Notes: a model not told the origin generated them from the sequence alone. Positions 35,321 through 47,197 are shown, numbered from the stretch's first letter. The stretch: DNA of 64,000 nt from Poecilobothrus nobilitatus (GCA_947095535.1 OX352774.1:109557996-109621995); one strand, 5' to 3'. Numbers and translations are program-made.

Positions 35321-35723
35321 TCATTTGAACACTTGAATAACATCTTCAACAGGTGCTCTGCAATATGGGCAAAGATAGCTGTTTACGTTTTTTGCAATTG
35401 TTTCAGTTTGTAAAGACAACTGACATGTGTTGCAGATCTTAAGGTGCCGGCACGCCAAAAAAACCAACGTTTGACGGATTTACGAAACAAATACAGCATG
35501 CATTTTCAACCTGGGATTGGATTGGAGACTCGGTTTCTATTGTCTATTCATTGTCTATTTCATCGTCATCATCATTATCATCATTATTGTCCTCAAAATT
35601 GTTAGAAGTGTTTATTATTTTGTTTTCTTCATATGCTATTCTATTAAAGAACAACATTATTGTTATCTTCCCTTGTTCCAATAAATCACTAGCTTCTTTG
35701 ATTTTTTCACTTTTGACAGTATG
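35321..35723 (-). pseudogene. RING-finger protein C-terminus, frameshifted, inside foldback element 1
   Basis: Reading the minus strand from 35723: VKSEKIKEASDLLEQGKIT, then an acidic run (FEDNNDDNDDDDE), a TAG stop at 35544-35546, ESPIQSQVENACCICFVN, a frameshift at the A7 run 35457-35463, ACRHLKICNTC, and NSYLCPYCRAPVEDVIQVFK ending at TGA 35321-35323. The cysteines and histidine fit a C3HC4 RING: C-x2-C (CCIC), C-x-H (CRH), C-x2-C (CNTC), C-x2-C (CPYC). RING domains of this C-terminal type, as in IAP-like proteins, act as E3 ubiquitin ligases. Only the last ~130 residues are visible; an upstream in-frame stop is at 35724-35726. No BIR domain is visible. The plus frame at 35551-35814 is its antisense. 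It sits between the arms of the element, so it is probably cargo. Confidence 0.8.
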
Positions 35724-35870
35724 TTATAATGATAGAAGAATGCAATTTATATTGCAATGCATATATAAATATGCAATGCAATTTATAATGCGGGTATATT
35801 ATTTACTTACTTAATATTTTTGTATTTACATATATTCTGTGTAAAAAAATACATAAAAGCAATAGTGCGG

Positions 35871-35936
35871 GAGCGAAACGAGGGGACAATACTCCACGCG
35901 TTTGCGGAAGCGGTCGTCTCGGCGCGCCAAAGGTCC
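35871..35936. other. G+C-rich block inside foldback element 1
   Basis: GGGAGCGAAACGAGGGGACA, CTCCACGCGTTTGCGGAAGC and GGTCGTCTCGGCGCGCCAAA form about 65 bp far richer in G+C than anything nearby. It lies upstream of the RING reading frame (which runs leftward), so it could be a promoter or first-exon remnant of that gene. No function is shown. Confidence 0.5.
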
Positions 35937-36230
35937 TATTTATTATTAGCTGCTACAGCAAAAGCTGATTAGAGCTGATTTAGACAAAATTATTTTATTT
36001 TATTTCATTTTAATATTAAAAATTAAAAACGACATAAGTTCGACAAAAATTTTCTGTCAAACTTGTGTCGTTTTTAATATTTATAAGTTTTTCGCACTTA
36101 TGACGCGCCACAGAATTATTATTTATTATTAAAAACGACATAAGTTTGACAGAAAAATTTTGTCGAACTTATGTAGTTTTTTTTTTCGAAGTTATGACGT
36201 TCGAACTTATGACTCAGAACCGTTTATGAA

Positions 36231-38547
36231 ATTTTTATAAAATTACAAAACTAAACGTTAAATTTCCAAAAAGATTAAGTACTACTAGTACTTCTGCATC
36301 AGAATTTCGAATGTTCGTAATAAGTATTTTTTTCTTAAGGAAAATGTTCTTGTCTATGCTCGAATTGTCTTTAATTTCAAAATCTTATTATTTTACTATA
36401 TGAAAAACAAGTGATTTAAAATTTTAAGTAAACAACGACTCCCGATTTTAAAAAGAAATAATTCGTAGACTGCTTCACAAAATTAAATATTAAAAAATAT
36501 ATATATTTTGGATAATATGGGTTTTATACCGTATTATATATACTTATTACGTCAAATTTTTCTCATTTAGATCAAATCGTTTTTAAATTATTTTTGTTTT
36601 TGAAATGTAATGAAAACTTCTCTTCCATTTGTCAGATTTACACCACAACTTAAATAAAAACTGAATTTTTGAAACACGTTTTTACTGAAATTTATTAACG
36701 AAATTCAAAACATATTATACAATCAGTATATTATTGAAGTTTATTTTAGACAGTAGTCTGATTTCCGGTTACAGGTAAAGCTATGTTTAAGATATAAAAC
36801 GAAATATTTGATACAAAATACGTAGGAATACTAAATTGCATTCATATAAGTTGAAAGTCGTCGAGATATCGTACATATAATTAGCAAAGAACACAGATAC
36901 ATATATACTGATATGGCCCATAGGCATTTTCCCTTATCTTTCCAAATGTCATTTCCGGTTGCAAAATTATTAAAAAGTACAAGATGCATAGTAACGGTTA
37001 ATTTTATAAGATTAACAATAATGTACATAATATGTTTTTATATATATTACACATATAAAAAAATTTTTAGTAAAAGAATAATAAAAATTATAAAAAATTA
37101 AATGATTGCTTCGTTGCTCATCTTAAATATTAGGTTTTTTTTCCATCTCAAAGATTTTATTTTATTTTATACTTTGTTAGGCATATAGAGTTTCGTTTTG
37201 TTTTATGAACAATAGTAAACAAAAAGATAAAGCGTTACATAGCAATCAAAAATTTTAACTATCACAATACGAAATTTTATTTTCTAATGATTTTAAACAA
37301 AAGAATGTAAGACTGAAAATACATAGGGTTTATATAAAACGTATAATACATAAAATGAAAAGGAATGCAATTACAGTTAGAGCTCTAAAATCAAGTGAAC
37401 CTAAAAACATAATTTAAGCATAATTTCATTAACGTGCATATTTTTTAATTTGGTTCAATATTTACAATTTATACTTACTGTTTTTAAGATTATTAAAAAT
37501 AGATTGTTAAAATAAGACTCTAGACTATATTATAATTTAATTGTACGGTATTTGTGCAATCGTGCCAATTCGTGATCAATATGCGATCGCGCTAATTTGA
37601 AAAGATCAAGCAGGTATTATTAAAGTAGATTGAGACGAAAATTTTAACTGAGTTAAATTGTTAAACTATAATAGGTTAAATTGTTGGATTTGTTTAAAAA
37701 AAAATTTTCTGAAAAAAAAGGAATCAATTGGGCCATATCTGATAATCGTAACCAAAAATGTGTTAAAAAAATGTTAAAGGGTGTACGGTATTCAATTATT
37801 ATTTTATAAATTTTAATTTTGAATTTCTTTTCAAAATATTTGTCCCGGAATGCCTTATAATACATAACATTAAAGTAAAAAATTGCTATTTAATTAGATT
37901 GTAGTAAATTTTATCTTCTAAGTGAACTAAAAATTATGGAAAATAAATTTATAAAGTTTTAAGCCATTTTAATTTTAAAACATATAAGTCAAATTTGACT
38001 TATTTATTGACAAATTTGACTTATACCAAAAATTTTTATGGTATAAGTTATTTTGGAGATTCCTCTCATTTAACTTAAAATATTGCTTAAGCGGAGTAAT
38101 TTGGGGAAGCAAAGCTACTATGTTTTTAAATGTATTTTTTCAAAGTCAAGTTGGGTTGTATTATATTCCCAAAACTCAAATTTCCTAAGTCCCAAATCGT
38201 GTACATGTATAACTATTATTGTAGAGGCTATAACTAACTATTCTTTTGTTTAAGAATGCTATTAAGTTTCTTAAGTTTGTAGATGTGTTTTGTATTAGTT
38301 GTTTTTTTCTTTCTTATATTTTTTATGTAAAAAACGAAAGTAAAAAAAATTTAACACTTAATAAAAAATTATGATACAAAAAAAAAAACAGCGAAATTGA
38401 AACAAAGATTTTTTTGTAACAATAATAAAACATTTGTGTTTTATTAAAACTCATATCTTTTAAAAATGTTACCTTTTATAAGAACAGTTACACAACGATT
38501 AAACGTTTGAAATATATGAAAACTGAAAGAATTTTTAAATTTATAAT
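36231..38547. other. A+T-rich DNA, no gene recognised
   Basis: TATGCGATCGCGCTAATTTG near 37578-37597 is a small G+C-richer patch. The pair of overlapping opposite-strand frames at 36831-37028 and 36913-37101 argues that both are chance. Confidence 0.5.
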
Positions 38548-40443
38548 AAAACGAGGAAGAGTGCAGTAGAGTAGACTGTGTCAACTCTGGGATACCCGTA
38601 TGAACGTAATATATCCTATTATAAAACTTGATCATCTTTTAAAAACATTCAGATGTTTTAGTACCGAACTACAGAGATATATTTATGTAAATTGTGGAGT
38701 TGTATGACAGCTACCCGAATCTATTGCACCTAGCTTCATTAAGTTCCAAGAAATGCAAGAAGCCTAAACCGGCTGCAATAGATCAATCAAATTTTACAAA
38801 AGTTTTTGGCATGCAACTCGACACTTTTTCACTAAATTTCAGATAGCTAGATTCAATAGACACTGAGTTATTTTCATTTAAAAAGAGAAGTTGTACGGCA
38901 GCTACTCGAACCCGTCGCACCACCGCAACCAAATTTTTGCAGAAGCTGTTGCCATAAAACTTGATCATTATTTGCAAAATTTCAGATACCTAGATTGGAT
39001 AGACACTGGGTTATTTCGATTTAAAGAAAGAAGTTGTATGGCAGCTACTAGAACCCGGCGGCCGAAAATGCTGGAGTTAAATAGCAAAACTAACAATTTT
39101 GCAAAAGTGACGTATACAAAATGTCAGCCTTCTAGGTCCTTTATTTTTTGAGTTATCGTGCGGACGGACACTGAGTTATTTTCATTTAAAAAGAGAAGTT
39201 GTATGGCAGCTACCCGAACCCGTCGCACCAACACAACCAAATTTTCCAGAAGTTGTTGCCATAAAACTTGATCATCATTCGCAAACTTGCAGATACCTAG
39301 ATTGAACAGACACTGGATTATTTCCATTTAAAGAAAGACGTTGTATGGCAGCTACTCGAACCCGGGGGCCGAAAATGCTGGAGTTAAATAGCAAAACTAA
39401 CAATTTTACAAAAGTGACGTAAAAAAATTTTCAGCCTCCTAGCTCCTCTATTTTTTGAGTTATCGTGCGGACGGACACTGAGTTCTTTTCATTTAAAAAG
39501 AGATTTTGTATGGCAGCTACCCGAACCCGTCGCACCAGCACAACCAAATTTTGCAGAAGTTGTTGCCATAAAACTTGATCATCATTTGCAAGATTTCAGA
39601 CGCCTAGCTTTATTAACTTCCAAGAGGTGCAAGAAGCCTGAACCGGCTGCTCTAGGCCAACCAAATTTTACAAAAGTTGTTGGCATATAACTCGACATCT
39701 TTTTACTAAATTTCAGATTCCTAGCTTCAATAAACACTGAGTTATTCTCATTTAACCGGATAAGTTGTATGGCAGCTACCCGAACCCGTCGCACCACCAC
39801 AACCAAATTTTGCAAAAGTTGTTGCCATAAAACTTGATCACCATTTGCAAGATTTCAGACGCCTAGCTTTATTAACTTCCAAGAGGTGCAAGAAGCCTGA
39901 ACCGGCTGCTCTAAACCAACCAAATTTTACAAAAGTTGTTGGCATGTAACTCGACACCTCTTTACTAAATTTCAGATTCCTAGCTTAAATAAACACTGAG
40001 TTATTCTCATTTAAACGGAGAAGTTGTATGGCAGCTACCCGAACCCGTCGCACCAACACAACCAAATTTTACAGAAGTTGGTGCCATAAAACTTGATCAT
40101 CATTTGCAAAATTTCAAAACCCTAGCTTGAATAGATACTGAGTTATTTCTATATAAAGAAAGAAGTTGTATGGCAGCTACTCGAACCCGCCGACCGAAAA
40201 TGTTGGATTTAAATAGCAAAACTAACAATTTTGCAAAAGTGACGTAAAAAAAATTTCAGCCTCCTAGCTCCTTTAGTTTTTGAGTTATCGTGCGGACGGA
40301 CGGACGTACATGGCTTAATCGACTCAGAATTCGATTCTGAGCCGATCCATACCTTTGACACTATATCTAGCTCGGCTCCTTTAAGGTGTCACAAACGTAA
40401 TGGCAAATTTATTATACCCTTGAACATAGTTCATACGGGTATA
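38548..40443 (+). mobile_element. Family C INE-1-like element, copy 2 (complete, 1896 bp)
   Basis: Left end AAAACGAGGAAGAGTGCAG, CAACTCTGGGATACCCG; right end CGTGCGGACGGACGGACG, CTGAGCCGATCCATACC, CACTATATCTAGCTCGGC and the hairpin TATACCCTTGAACATAG...CATACGGGTATA (40415-40443). The whole middle is an internal tandem repeat. No protein gene; the frames at 38783-38977, 38891-39151, 39124-39327 and 39582-39815 are repeat readings on both strands. Confidence 0.85.
38890..40320 (+). repeat. Internal tandem repeat of family C (about 142 and 165 bp, then 259 bp)
   Basis: GTTGTATGGCAGCTAC or close variants start at 38890, 39033, 39198, 39340, 39505, 39764, 40023 and 40165. The steps are 143, 165, 142, 165, 259, 259 and 142 bp. 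Two nested periods are present: 307 bp (142+165) twice, then 259 bp twice. Each unit carries GAACCCGTCGCACCA or GAACCCGGCGGCCGA, CCAAATTTT, AACTTGATCATCATTTG and ACACTGAGTTATTT. Confidence 0.85.
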
Positions 40444-40448
40444 ACGAG

Positions 40449-40560
40449 AAAGAGTTTATTTTTGACTTGGTTAGCTTTAAGATACCCGTACAAACATAAG
40501 CCGTGCTCTTACCATAAAATTTAATAATCTTTTCTAGTTTTGTTTAGATATTTTAGAATT
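40449..40560 (+). repeat. Second family C/A left end, head to tail
   Basis: AACGAGAAAGAGTTTATTTT (from 40444), GACTTGGTTAGCTTTAAG and GATACCCGTACAAACATAAG repeat the left-end pattern directly after the right end of family C copy 2. No matching right end follows. Confidence 0.55.
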
Positions 40561-41998
40561 TTTCCACATTGATCCAGAATATCTAACGGGAGTCTAGGAA
40601 ACTTAACCCGAGTTGTTGGGAATTAAAATTAGTTTTAATTTTACAGAATCACATTGAATATTTAAAACAAGCTTGGAGTAAAGTGTCATTCTTTACGCAT
40701 TCAATCATTGATTGGTATTTTCAACTAACATGTAATCTTTTTAATCCGTTTCTAATATCATTATCTTTATGTTTGATTTTTTCATTTTCTTTCAGGTATC
40801 ACTTTAACCAATTTCAGATTGTTAATCAAAAAGAAAATAATTTCTAATATAAAACGAGGAAGAATACAGTTGCCTTTGTCAACTCTTAGATACCCGTACG
40901 AACAGTTAGTATGTTCACAGCCTGTCACTCTGCTCACAATATTATTTTTTTAATATTTTAGTATTTTAAAATAATTTAAGTGAATTTTATAATTTCTAGA
41001 ACTATGGGTTGTACATATATTCAAACTATATGTTTATATGTACATTCTTCAAAAGCAGATTCTAACCTTTCACATAACGATTATCAATCCAAAACTTTTT
41101 CAAATATTCTATAGTACCATTTAATACTAAACGGTAAATGTATATTAAATTTATTTAGTACAAAATAGTAAATATAATTTTAAATATTATATTATATTAT
41201 ATTATATTTAAATATTCCATTGACAGAATAATTTCTTATAAGTACAATAAAATACATATGTGTATGTAAATACGGCGCTATATAATATACATCTATACTC
41301 TTATCATTCATTCACTAGTGACATATACGATATATAAATAAACATGATATTATATAAGTATGTATATATATTAATATCATATAAATAAAAATTCTTCAAG
41401 CAACCGTTATGTTGTTTATTTATTTACATTTTTATGTACTACGCATTATATCCTCAACAATTTCAAAATATCGAGTAAAACAAAATGGAAAAAATTCGTT
41501 AAAGAAATTTGTTAGAAAATTTGAAAAAATCAAGTAACACTTTCGTCAATTATAAAGTAACCCTATATTATTAAAAACAGTTATTAACAGAAATAAGAGT
41601 ATAATGTAGAAGCTTTAATTTTTGTGTATTACTTCAAAAAAATTTTAACAGGTGTTCAAGTTACAGGTGTTTAAAAATAGGAAATTTTCAGTTTTTGACC
41701 CCTTACAGCTCCTAAACGGGGAGTGATACAAAAAAAATTTCTGAAATGACTCATACTTATTTTCAAAGATCTAACTTCTGTCAAAATTTCAACTTAAACA
41801 ACTTTTTTCAACTTAAACCGTTTAGTTGAACACAAATATATATTTATTGTATATATACTTTTAAAGCTAATAAAAGTAGTAATCGTTTGGCGTTTTCAAA
41901 ATGAAGATATACCTTATACAACGTGTGGGGAGCTGTATCTCCGTAACGGGTGGGGCTACAAAAAAGTGTTATTAAAAATCTATAATATAATACACAAG

Positions 41999-42022
41999 AT
42001 GTTGGCGAGACCTTGCCAACAT
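41999..42022. repeat. Hairpin near the Helitron 5' end
   Basis: ATGTTGGC and GCCAACAT form a perfect 8-bp stem with an 8-nt loop, 20 bases from the start. An internal copy of this end at 45709 lacks the hairpin. Confidence 0.7.
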
Positions 42023-42179
42023 GTAAAAAAAAATATTTTATATCTATAATAAAACACTCACACTGAATGTAAACTAAACTGGCAATGATGATATTTCTGT
42101 ATATCTAAATATAATAAAAGACAAGTTGCTGCTGCTGAGTAGCGTGCCCTCCTGTTATGTTAAATGTTAATTTAACAAA

Positions 42180-43740
42180 TGTTATACTATGAAAAGAAAG
42201 AAACGTACATCTGATATTTACCCATATAAAAGATAGAAAACAATAAATATTATAATGTTATGCTATGAAATGAAAGAAAAAACAAGGCAGTGTATAAATC
42301 AAAGTTTTTAGAGGGTCGTATTTTTAAGTAGAACATTATAAAATTGCAATAATATTTTTATTTAAATTTTGCTAAGTAACATTTTCTTAATTTTTTAAAA
42401 ATTTTGCCATAATATAGTACAATTTTAGAATCAGAAGTTTAGCCCATAATATAGATATATGAATAAAAATATGGGTATACATATATTAGATTTATTATAG
42501 ATTTATTATTTTTTATATAGGCAACAGTTATTTATATGAATGAATGGACGGTAAACATAAACGAACAAAAAAAAAATTCAGAATGTTCTATAGGTTATAA
42601 TTTATATTTTTTAAATAGACTGTATGTATAAATTTAATATTTAAAAAAAATAAAAGAAATACTTAGCGTACGTAAATAACAGAAAACAAAAAAAAATAAA
42701 TGTAATACTGCGAAGAAAAATAAAAACGAATAGAAAAAAAAGAGAACAAAAATGTTACTTTGATTGTTTTTAAATACTTTTAAAGAAAAAAAGAACTATT
42801 AAAATGTTATGATTTTAAAAGAAAAAAACATACGTCTGATATTTACGTACCTACATAACAGATAGAAAAAGGAAAAAAAAAAATGTTATGCTATGAAAAG
42901 AACGAAAAGGCCATCTGATATTGAGGTACATAACAGATAGAAAAAAAGAAATATCAAAATGTTATGCTATGAAAAGAAAGAAAAAACAAGGCAGTGTATA
43001 AATCAAAGTTTTTAAAGGTTCGGATTTTTAAGTAGAACATTATAAAATTGCAATAATATTTTTATTTAAATTTTGCTAAGTAACATTTTCTTAATTTTTT
43101 AAAAATTTTGCCATAATATAGTACAATTTTAGAATCAGAAGTTTAGCCCATAATATAGATATATGAATAAAAATATGGGTATACATATATTAGATTTATT
43201 ATAGATTAATTATTTTTTGTATAGGCAACAGTTATTTATATGAATGAATGGACGGTAAACATAAACGAACAAAAAAAAAATTCAGAATGTTCTATAGGTT
43301 ATAATTTATATTTTTTAAATAGACTGTATGTATAAATTTAATATTTAAAAAAAATAAAAGAAATACTTAGCGTACGTAAATAACAGAAAACAAAAAAAAA
43401 TAAATGTAATACTGCGAAGAAAAATAAAAACGAATAGAAAAAAAAGAGAACAAAAAATGTTACTTTGACTGTTTTTAAATATTTTTAAAGAAAAAAAGAA
43501 CTATTAAAATGTTATGATTTTAAATGAAAAAACATACCTCTGATATTTACGTACATAACAGATAGAAAAAGAAATATTAAATGCTATGCTATGAAAAGAA
43601 AGAAACGTACATCTGATATTTAGGTACATAACAGATAGAAAAAAAGAATTAAAATGTTATGCTATAAAAAGAATGAAAAAACAAGACAGTGCATAAATCA
43701 AAGTTTTTAAAGAGTTGTATTTTTAAGTAGAAATTATAAA
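42180..43740 (+). repeat. About 700-bp tandem repeat inside the Helitron, 2 and a part copies
   Basis: AACAAGGCAG and the following text begin at 42281, 42985 and, as AACAAGACAG, 43680: steps of 704 and 699 bp or nearly so. Between are near-identical blocks (TTTTTATTTAAATTTTGCTA, GAATGAATGGACGGTAAACA, AGACTGTATGTATAAATTTA). Each unit also holds two or three subunits of 60-75 bp built on ATGTTATGCTATGAAAAGAA and CATCTGATATTTACGTACAT. Confidence 0.85.
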
Positions 43741-44504
43741 AAAATAAAGCGGTGCGTAAAACCAAAGCTTTTAAAGGAGCGCAATTTAAATTATAAAATC
43801 ACAATTTTCAATTAAATTTTGAATGTGTAACATTTTCTTAATTTTATGCTTCTTTTATGATTTTTATTTTCTAAAACTTCAACATTATATGCACAGCCAA
43901 TTTTTATTGTTTTACATAAAAGGTGCGTAAAACTTAAGGTGTGAAGATTTTGTAGAGAAAGCGATAGATAAAGAGACAGAATATTATTACGGATAGAGTA
44001 AAAATTTGTTTGAAAAATATAACAAAGAAAGTTTTGAAGCATTTGCTATGGCAACCATAGAAAAATATAACAAGTGTACTATATATTATAATTAGGCAAA
44101 TGCATCAGATCAGTGTAGTTTAGTTTCAAAATTATAAAGTTTGATACTGTATTTTTTCGAAGCGAAAATTTTTGATACTATTGGCAAAAATTTATTTACC
44201 ATTGGTTTTTAATCCAACCTTTGGTTTTTTAATCCAAAGTTTGACAAAGAAATTTACAAGAGATGAGATTTATTAAATAATCATTTTTATTACATTTTTG
44301 AAAGAAACTACTTCACAGCATCATTGAGGTTTTTCATTATTTAAAACACTTTAGCAATAAATTTTACATTTATCAATATCTAAATATAATACATATAAGT
44401 ATTTGAATAAATTTACTAAAATTAAATTGTTCATAAAACTGAGGAAACTTTCACAAAAGCTTTATTTTTCTACTTATACCCTTTAATAAGGCTTTTTTAC
44501 TATT

Positions 44505-46470
44505 TATTTAATAATTTAAAGTTTTATTACCAGAGATACGAATCTTTAACTCAAAGTATTATCAAGAGACGCAAACCGTTAATTAAAAATATAAATAAAT
44601 TTAGTAAATATTATTACCAGAGACTAAATTTTCCACTAGAATTATTGTCAGAGACACAAACCGTTCATTAAAAGTGAGTACAGTCAAAAAAGGAAAAGTA
44701 CATACATACTTAAAAAACACATTTTCAATCAAAATAAATTCAGCAAATTTTTAATTTTTAAATTTGACCGCTACGTCCATTATGAACTGGTCGCAGCGGT
44801 AAATTAAAAATAAATTATTAATCTTCTGTTGGCGTTTTCAATCTTTGTTTTGGAAAAAAAAAATAAAAATAGGTACTCTTAATAAAATTAAAGCGCCTGA
44901 AAGTGAAAAAGTGAGAGTGAGCAAAGTTTATAGTAAACCTCATATTTATTAGAAAGAAATAATAGGCCGATTTTATTCTTGATTTTGTTTTCATTAGTAT
45001 AAAAGCTGGTGCTTCGTAACAGACTTTAAAATAGTTTTGTTTATTTAGGTTGAAATTTAGATTTTTAAGCTAAATTTTCGGTAGAACTGGTATAACATAA
45101 AATATTCGAAATTTTTTTATTAATATAAAATTAGGCAGACTTAAATAATTATATTTCATAACAGAAGTCAGAAACTTACTAAATATTATAGAAACGGATA
45201 TTTTTCTTAAAAAGAAAAAGAAAAAAATTACATAGAAAATGTCATTTTAGACGCCTTCTCTCACAAAAGATTCATAATTTTGTACTAATTTATTATTAGA
45301 CCATTAATAATATTGTTAGCCATGGAAAAAAATAAGATTTGTTAATCAGATCAGATAATATAATACCTGAAATTAATGATTGAATTTCTGATAATATACA
45401 CAATATAATGATTATGGTTTAATTCACAAAGATAAAAAAATTTTGTAAATGCATAAAATATATGAATGATAATTTTTACATTTTACACCAGATTTTACAG
45501 AAGATTCTGGTTTTCACTAAATTCTTTTAGCTATGACACAAATCAAATATTTCTGTGCTTTAAAATTTTTAAAACTAGCCAGTTTTAGCTGGCCCGTTTG
45601 AAAAAAAATTAGTACAAATTTTTGTATGAATTTGTACATCTCTATGTAGTCTCTGATAATACCAATTCACACAAGATATTAAATATCATATAGATATTAA
45701 TACCAGACACACAAGATGTAAAAAAAAAATATTTTATTTCTATAATAAACCACTCGCACTGAATGTAAACTAAACTGGCAAAGATGATATTTCTGTATAT
45801 TTATTTAATAATTTAAAATTTTATTATCAGAGACACAAATCTTGGACTAAAAGTCTTATCAGAGACACAAATGTTTACTTTTTAAAAAGTACTTTCGACA
45901 CAAAATTTAAAGCAAATTTTTAATTTTTAAATTTGACCGCCACATCCATTATGAACTGGTCGCAGCGGTAAATTAAAAATAAATTATTAATCTTCTGCTG
46001 GCAGTTTTCAAATGACTCTTTGTTTTGAAAAAAATAAAAATACTCTTAATAAAATTAAAAGACCTGAAAATGAAAAGAGCAAAGTTTATAGTAAGCCTTA
46101 TATTTATAAGAAAAAAAATAATAGGCCGATTTTATTCTTGATTTTGTTTTCACTATTATAAAAGCTGGTAAAAGTTTCGCAACAGACTTTAAAGTAGTTT
46201 TGTTTATTTAGGTTGGAATTTTGATTTTTTAAGCTGAATTTTTGATATAACATAAAATATTCGAATATTTTTTAATAATATAAAATTCGGCAGACTTAGC
46301 TAATTATATTTCATAACAGAAATCAGAAACTTAGTAAATATTTTAGAAATGGATATTTTTCTTAAAAAAAAGAGAAAAAATAACATAGGAAATATCATTT
46401 TAGAAGCCTTCTCTCAAAATAGATTCATAATTTTGTACTAATTTATTATTAGACCATTAAATTAAAAAGC
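44505..46470 (+). repeat. Second tandem duplication inside the Helitron, period about 1169 bp
   Basis: TATGAACTGGTCGCAGCGGT occurs at 44781 and 45950. Blocks on both sides match: TCTTCTG(T/C)TGGC, AGGCCGATTTTATTCTTG, TTTAGGTTG(A/G)AATTT, AAACTTA(C/G)TAAATATT and ACTAATTTATTATTAGACCA. The second unit is preceded by ACACAAGATGTAAAAAAAAA and CACTGAATGTAAACTAAACT (45709-45780), a copy of the Helitron's own 5' end (41992-42090). Confidence 0.8.
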
Positions 46471-47183
46471 TGTCGAAAACGACCCACACAAAAAAAAAAG
46501 GCCCCGAAAATTTATGAAATTACATTATCAGAGACATGAATCTTTTATTAAATATACTAAAGACCTCTTCCAAAGTACATTTAAATAAAATAAATTCAGC
46601 AAATTTTTTTCAAGCAAAAAAAAAATAAACGCAAAAGACTTGAAAGTAGTTTTGGTAATTAAAGTAATTCGCGGCGAAAACAACTGTTTTTATCGACATA
46701 AAAATTTTTTTTTTTAAACTAAAGAAAAATAGAGAGTCTGGTAAAATTTTAACAAATATTAAAATTATTTCGATTATTGGGATTATTTTAAATGTAACAA
46801 AAATAAAAATGTCGTAGCGGTTGGTGTTGGTTGGCTTTTCGCCGGTTTTTATTGTGCACTTTATACATGTGTTTCAAACAATTTTTGAGATATCGGCACG
46901 AACTTTTACCCTGAATGTGTTTTTAGCTTGGACCATTTTTTCTCAATGATTAAAAAACTGTCAAAAATTACCGCCACGAAAAAACGGCGTGAAAAAATTA
47001 ATAAACTGTTCCTAACATTTTTAATTTTATGTGTTCAGATTTGTTTTATGTTTTTTTCTATTACATCAAGTAAGTAAGTGATACCAAAGTTTTTTTAATG
47101 GTGCTGATGTAAAAATGAAATTTTTAGGTAGTTTATTAAGGGAGTCAGTATGATACCGCAAATGTTTTTGAATCTATAGAAAT

Positions 47184-47197
47184 TGTGCAATTGCACA
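47184..47197. terminator. Helitron 3' hairpin (transposition terminator)
   Basis: TGTGCAATTGCACA is a perfect 14-bp palindrome, followed by GGGGATTTT and the terminal CTAG. In Helitrons this structure marks the end of rolling-circle strand transfer; it is not a transcription terminator. Confidence 0.8.

Larger units (their letters stand above)
35125..36221. mobile_element. Foldback-like element 1, 1097 bp, 9-bp target duplication
   Basis: GTTTATGAA stands at 35116-35124 and 36222-36230. The element runs GGCTCCGCATAAGTTCGAAC ... GTTCGAACTTATGACTCAGA ACC. Arms 35125-35260 and 36031-36221 are inverted copies made of repeated words: CATAAGTTCGA, its G/T variants and TTCTGTCAAACTTATG, separated by A runs. 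The right arm contains extra inverted words, so it can also fold on itself. The last A of the duplication could belong to the element, making it 8 bp. The ends, GG...CC, do not match a superfamily I can name with confidence. The centre carries a broken RING-finger gene and a G+C-rich block. Confidence 0.88.

Noticed and set aside
35551..35814. 87-codon plus-strand frame rich in Ser
   Set aside because: It is antisense to the acidic part of the RING reading frame; GAT/GAC runs read backwards give Ser codons.
37653..37865. 70-codon minus frame with YRTPFNIFLTHFWLRL
   Set aside because: Phe/Ile/Lys/Asn-rich at both ends, no motif, no splice signals of note; probably chance.
38890..40320. CRISPR-like or satellite array
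   Set aside because: Units are long, without unique spacers, and bounded by element ends; it is the inside of an INE-1-like element in a eukaryote.
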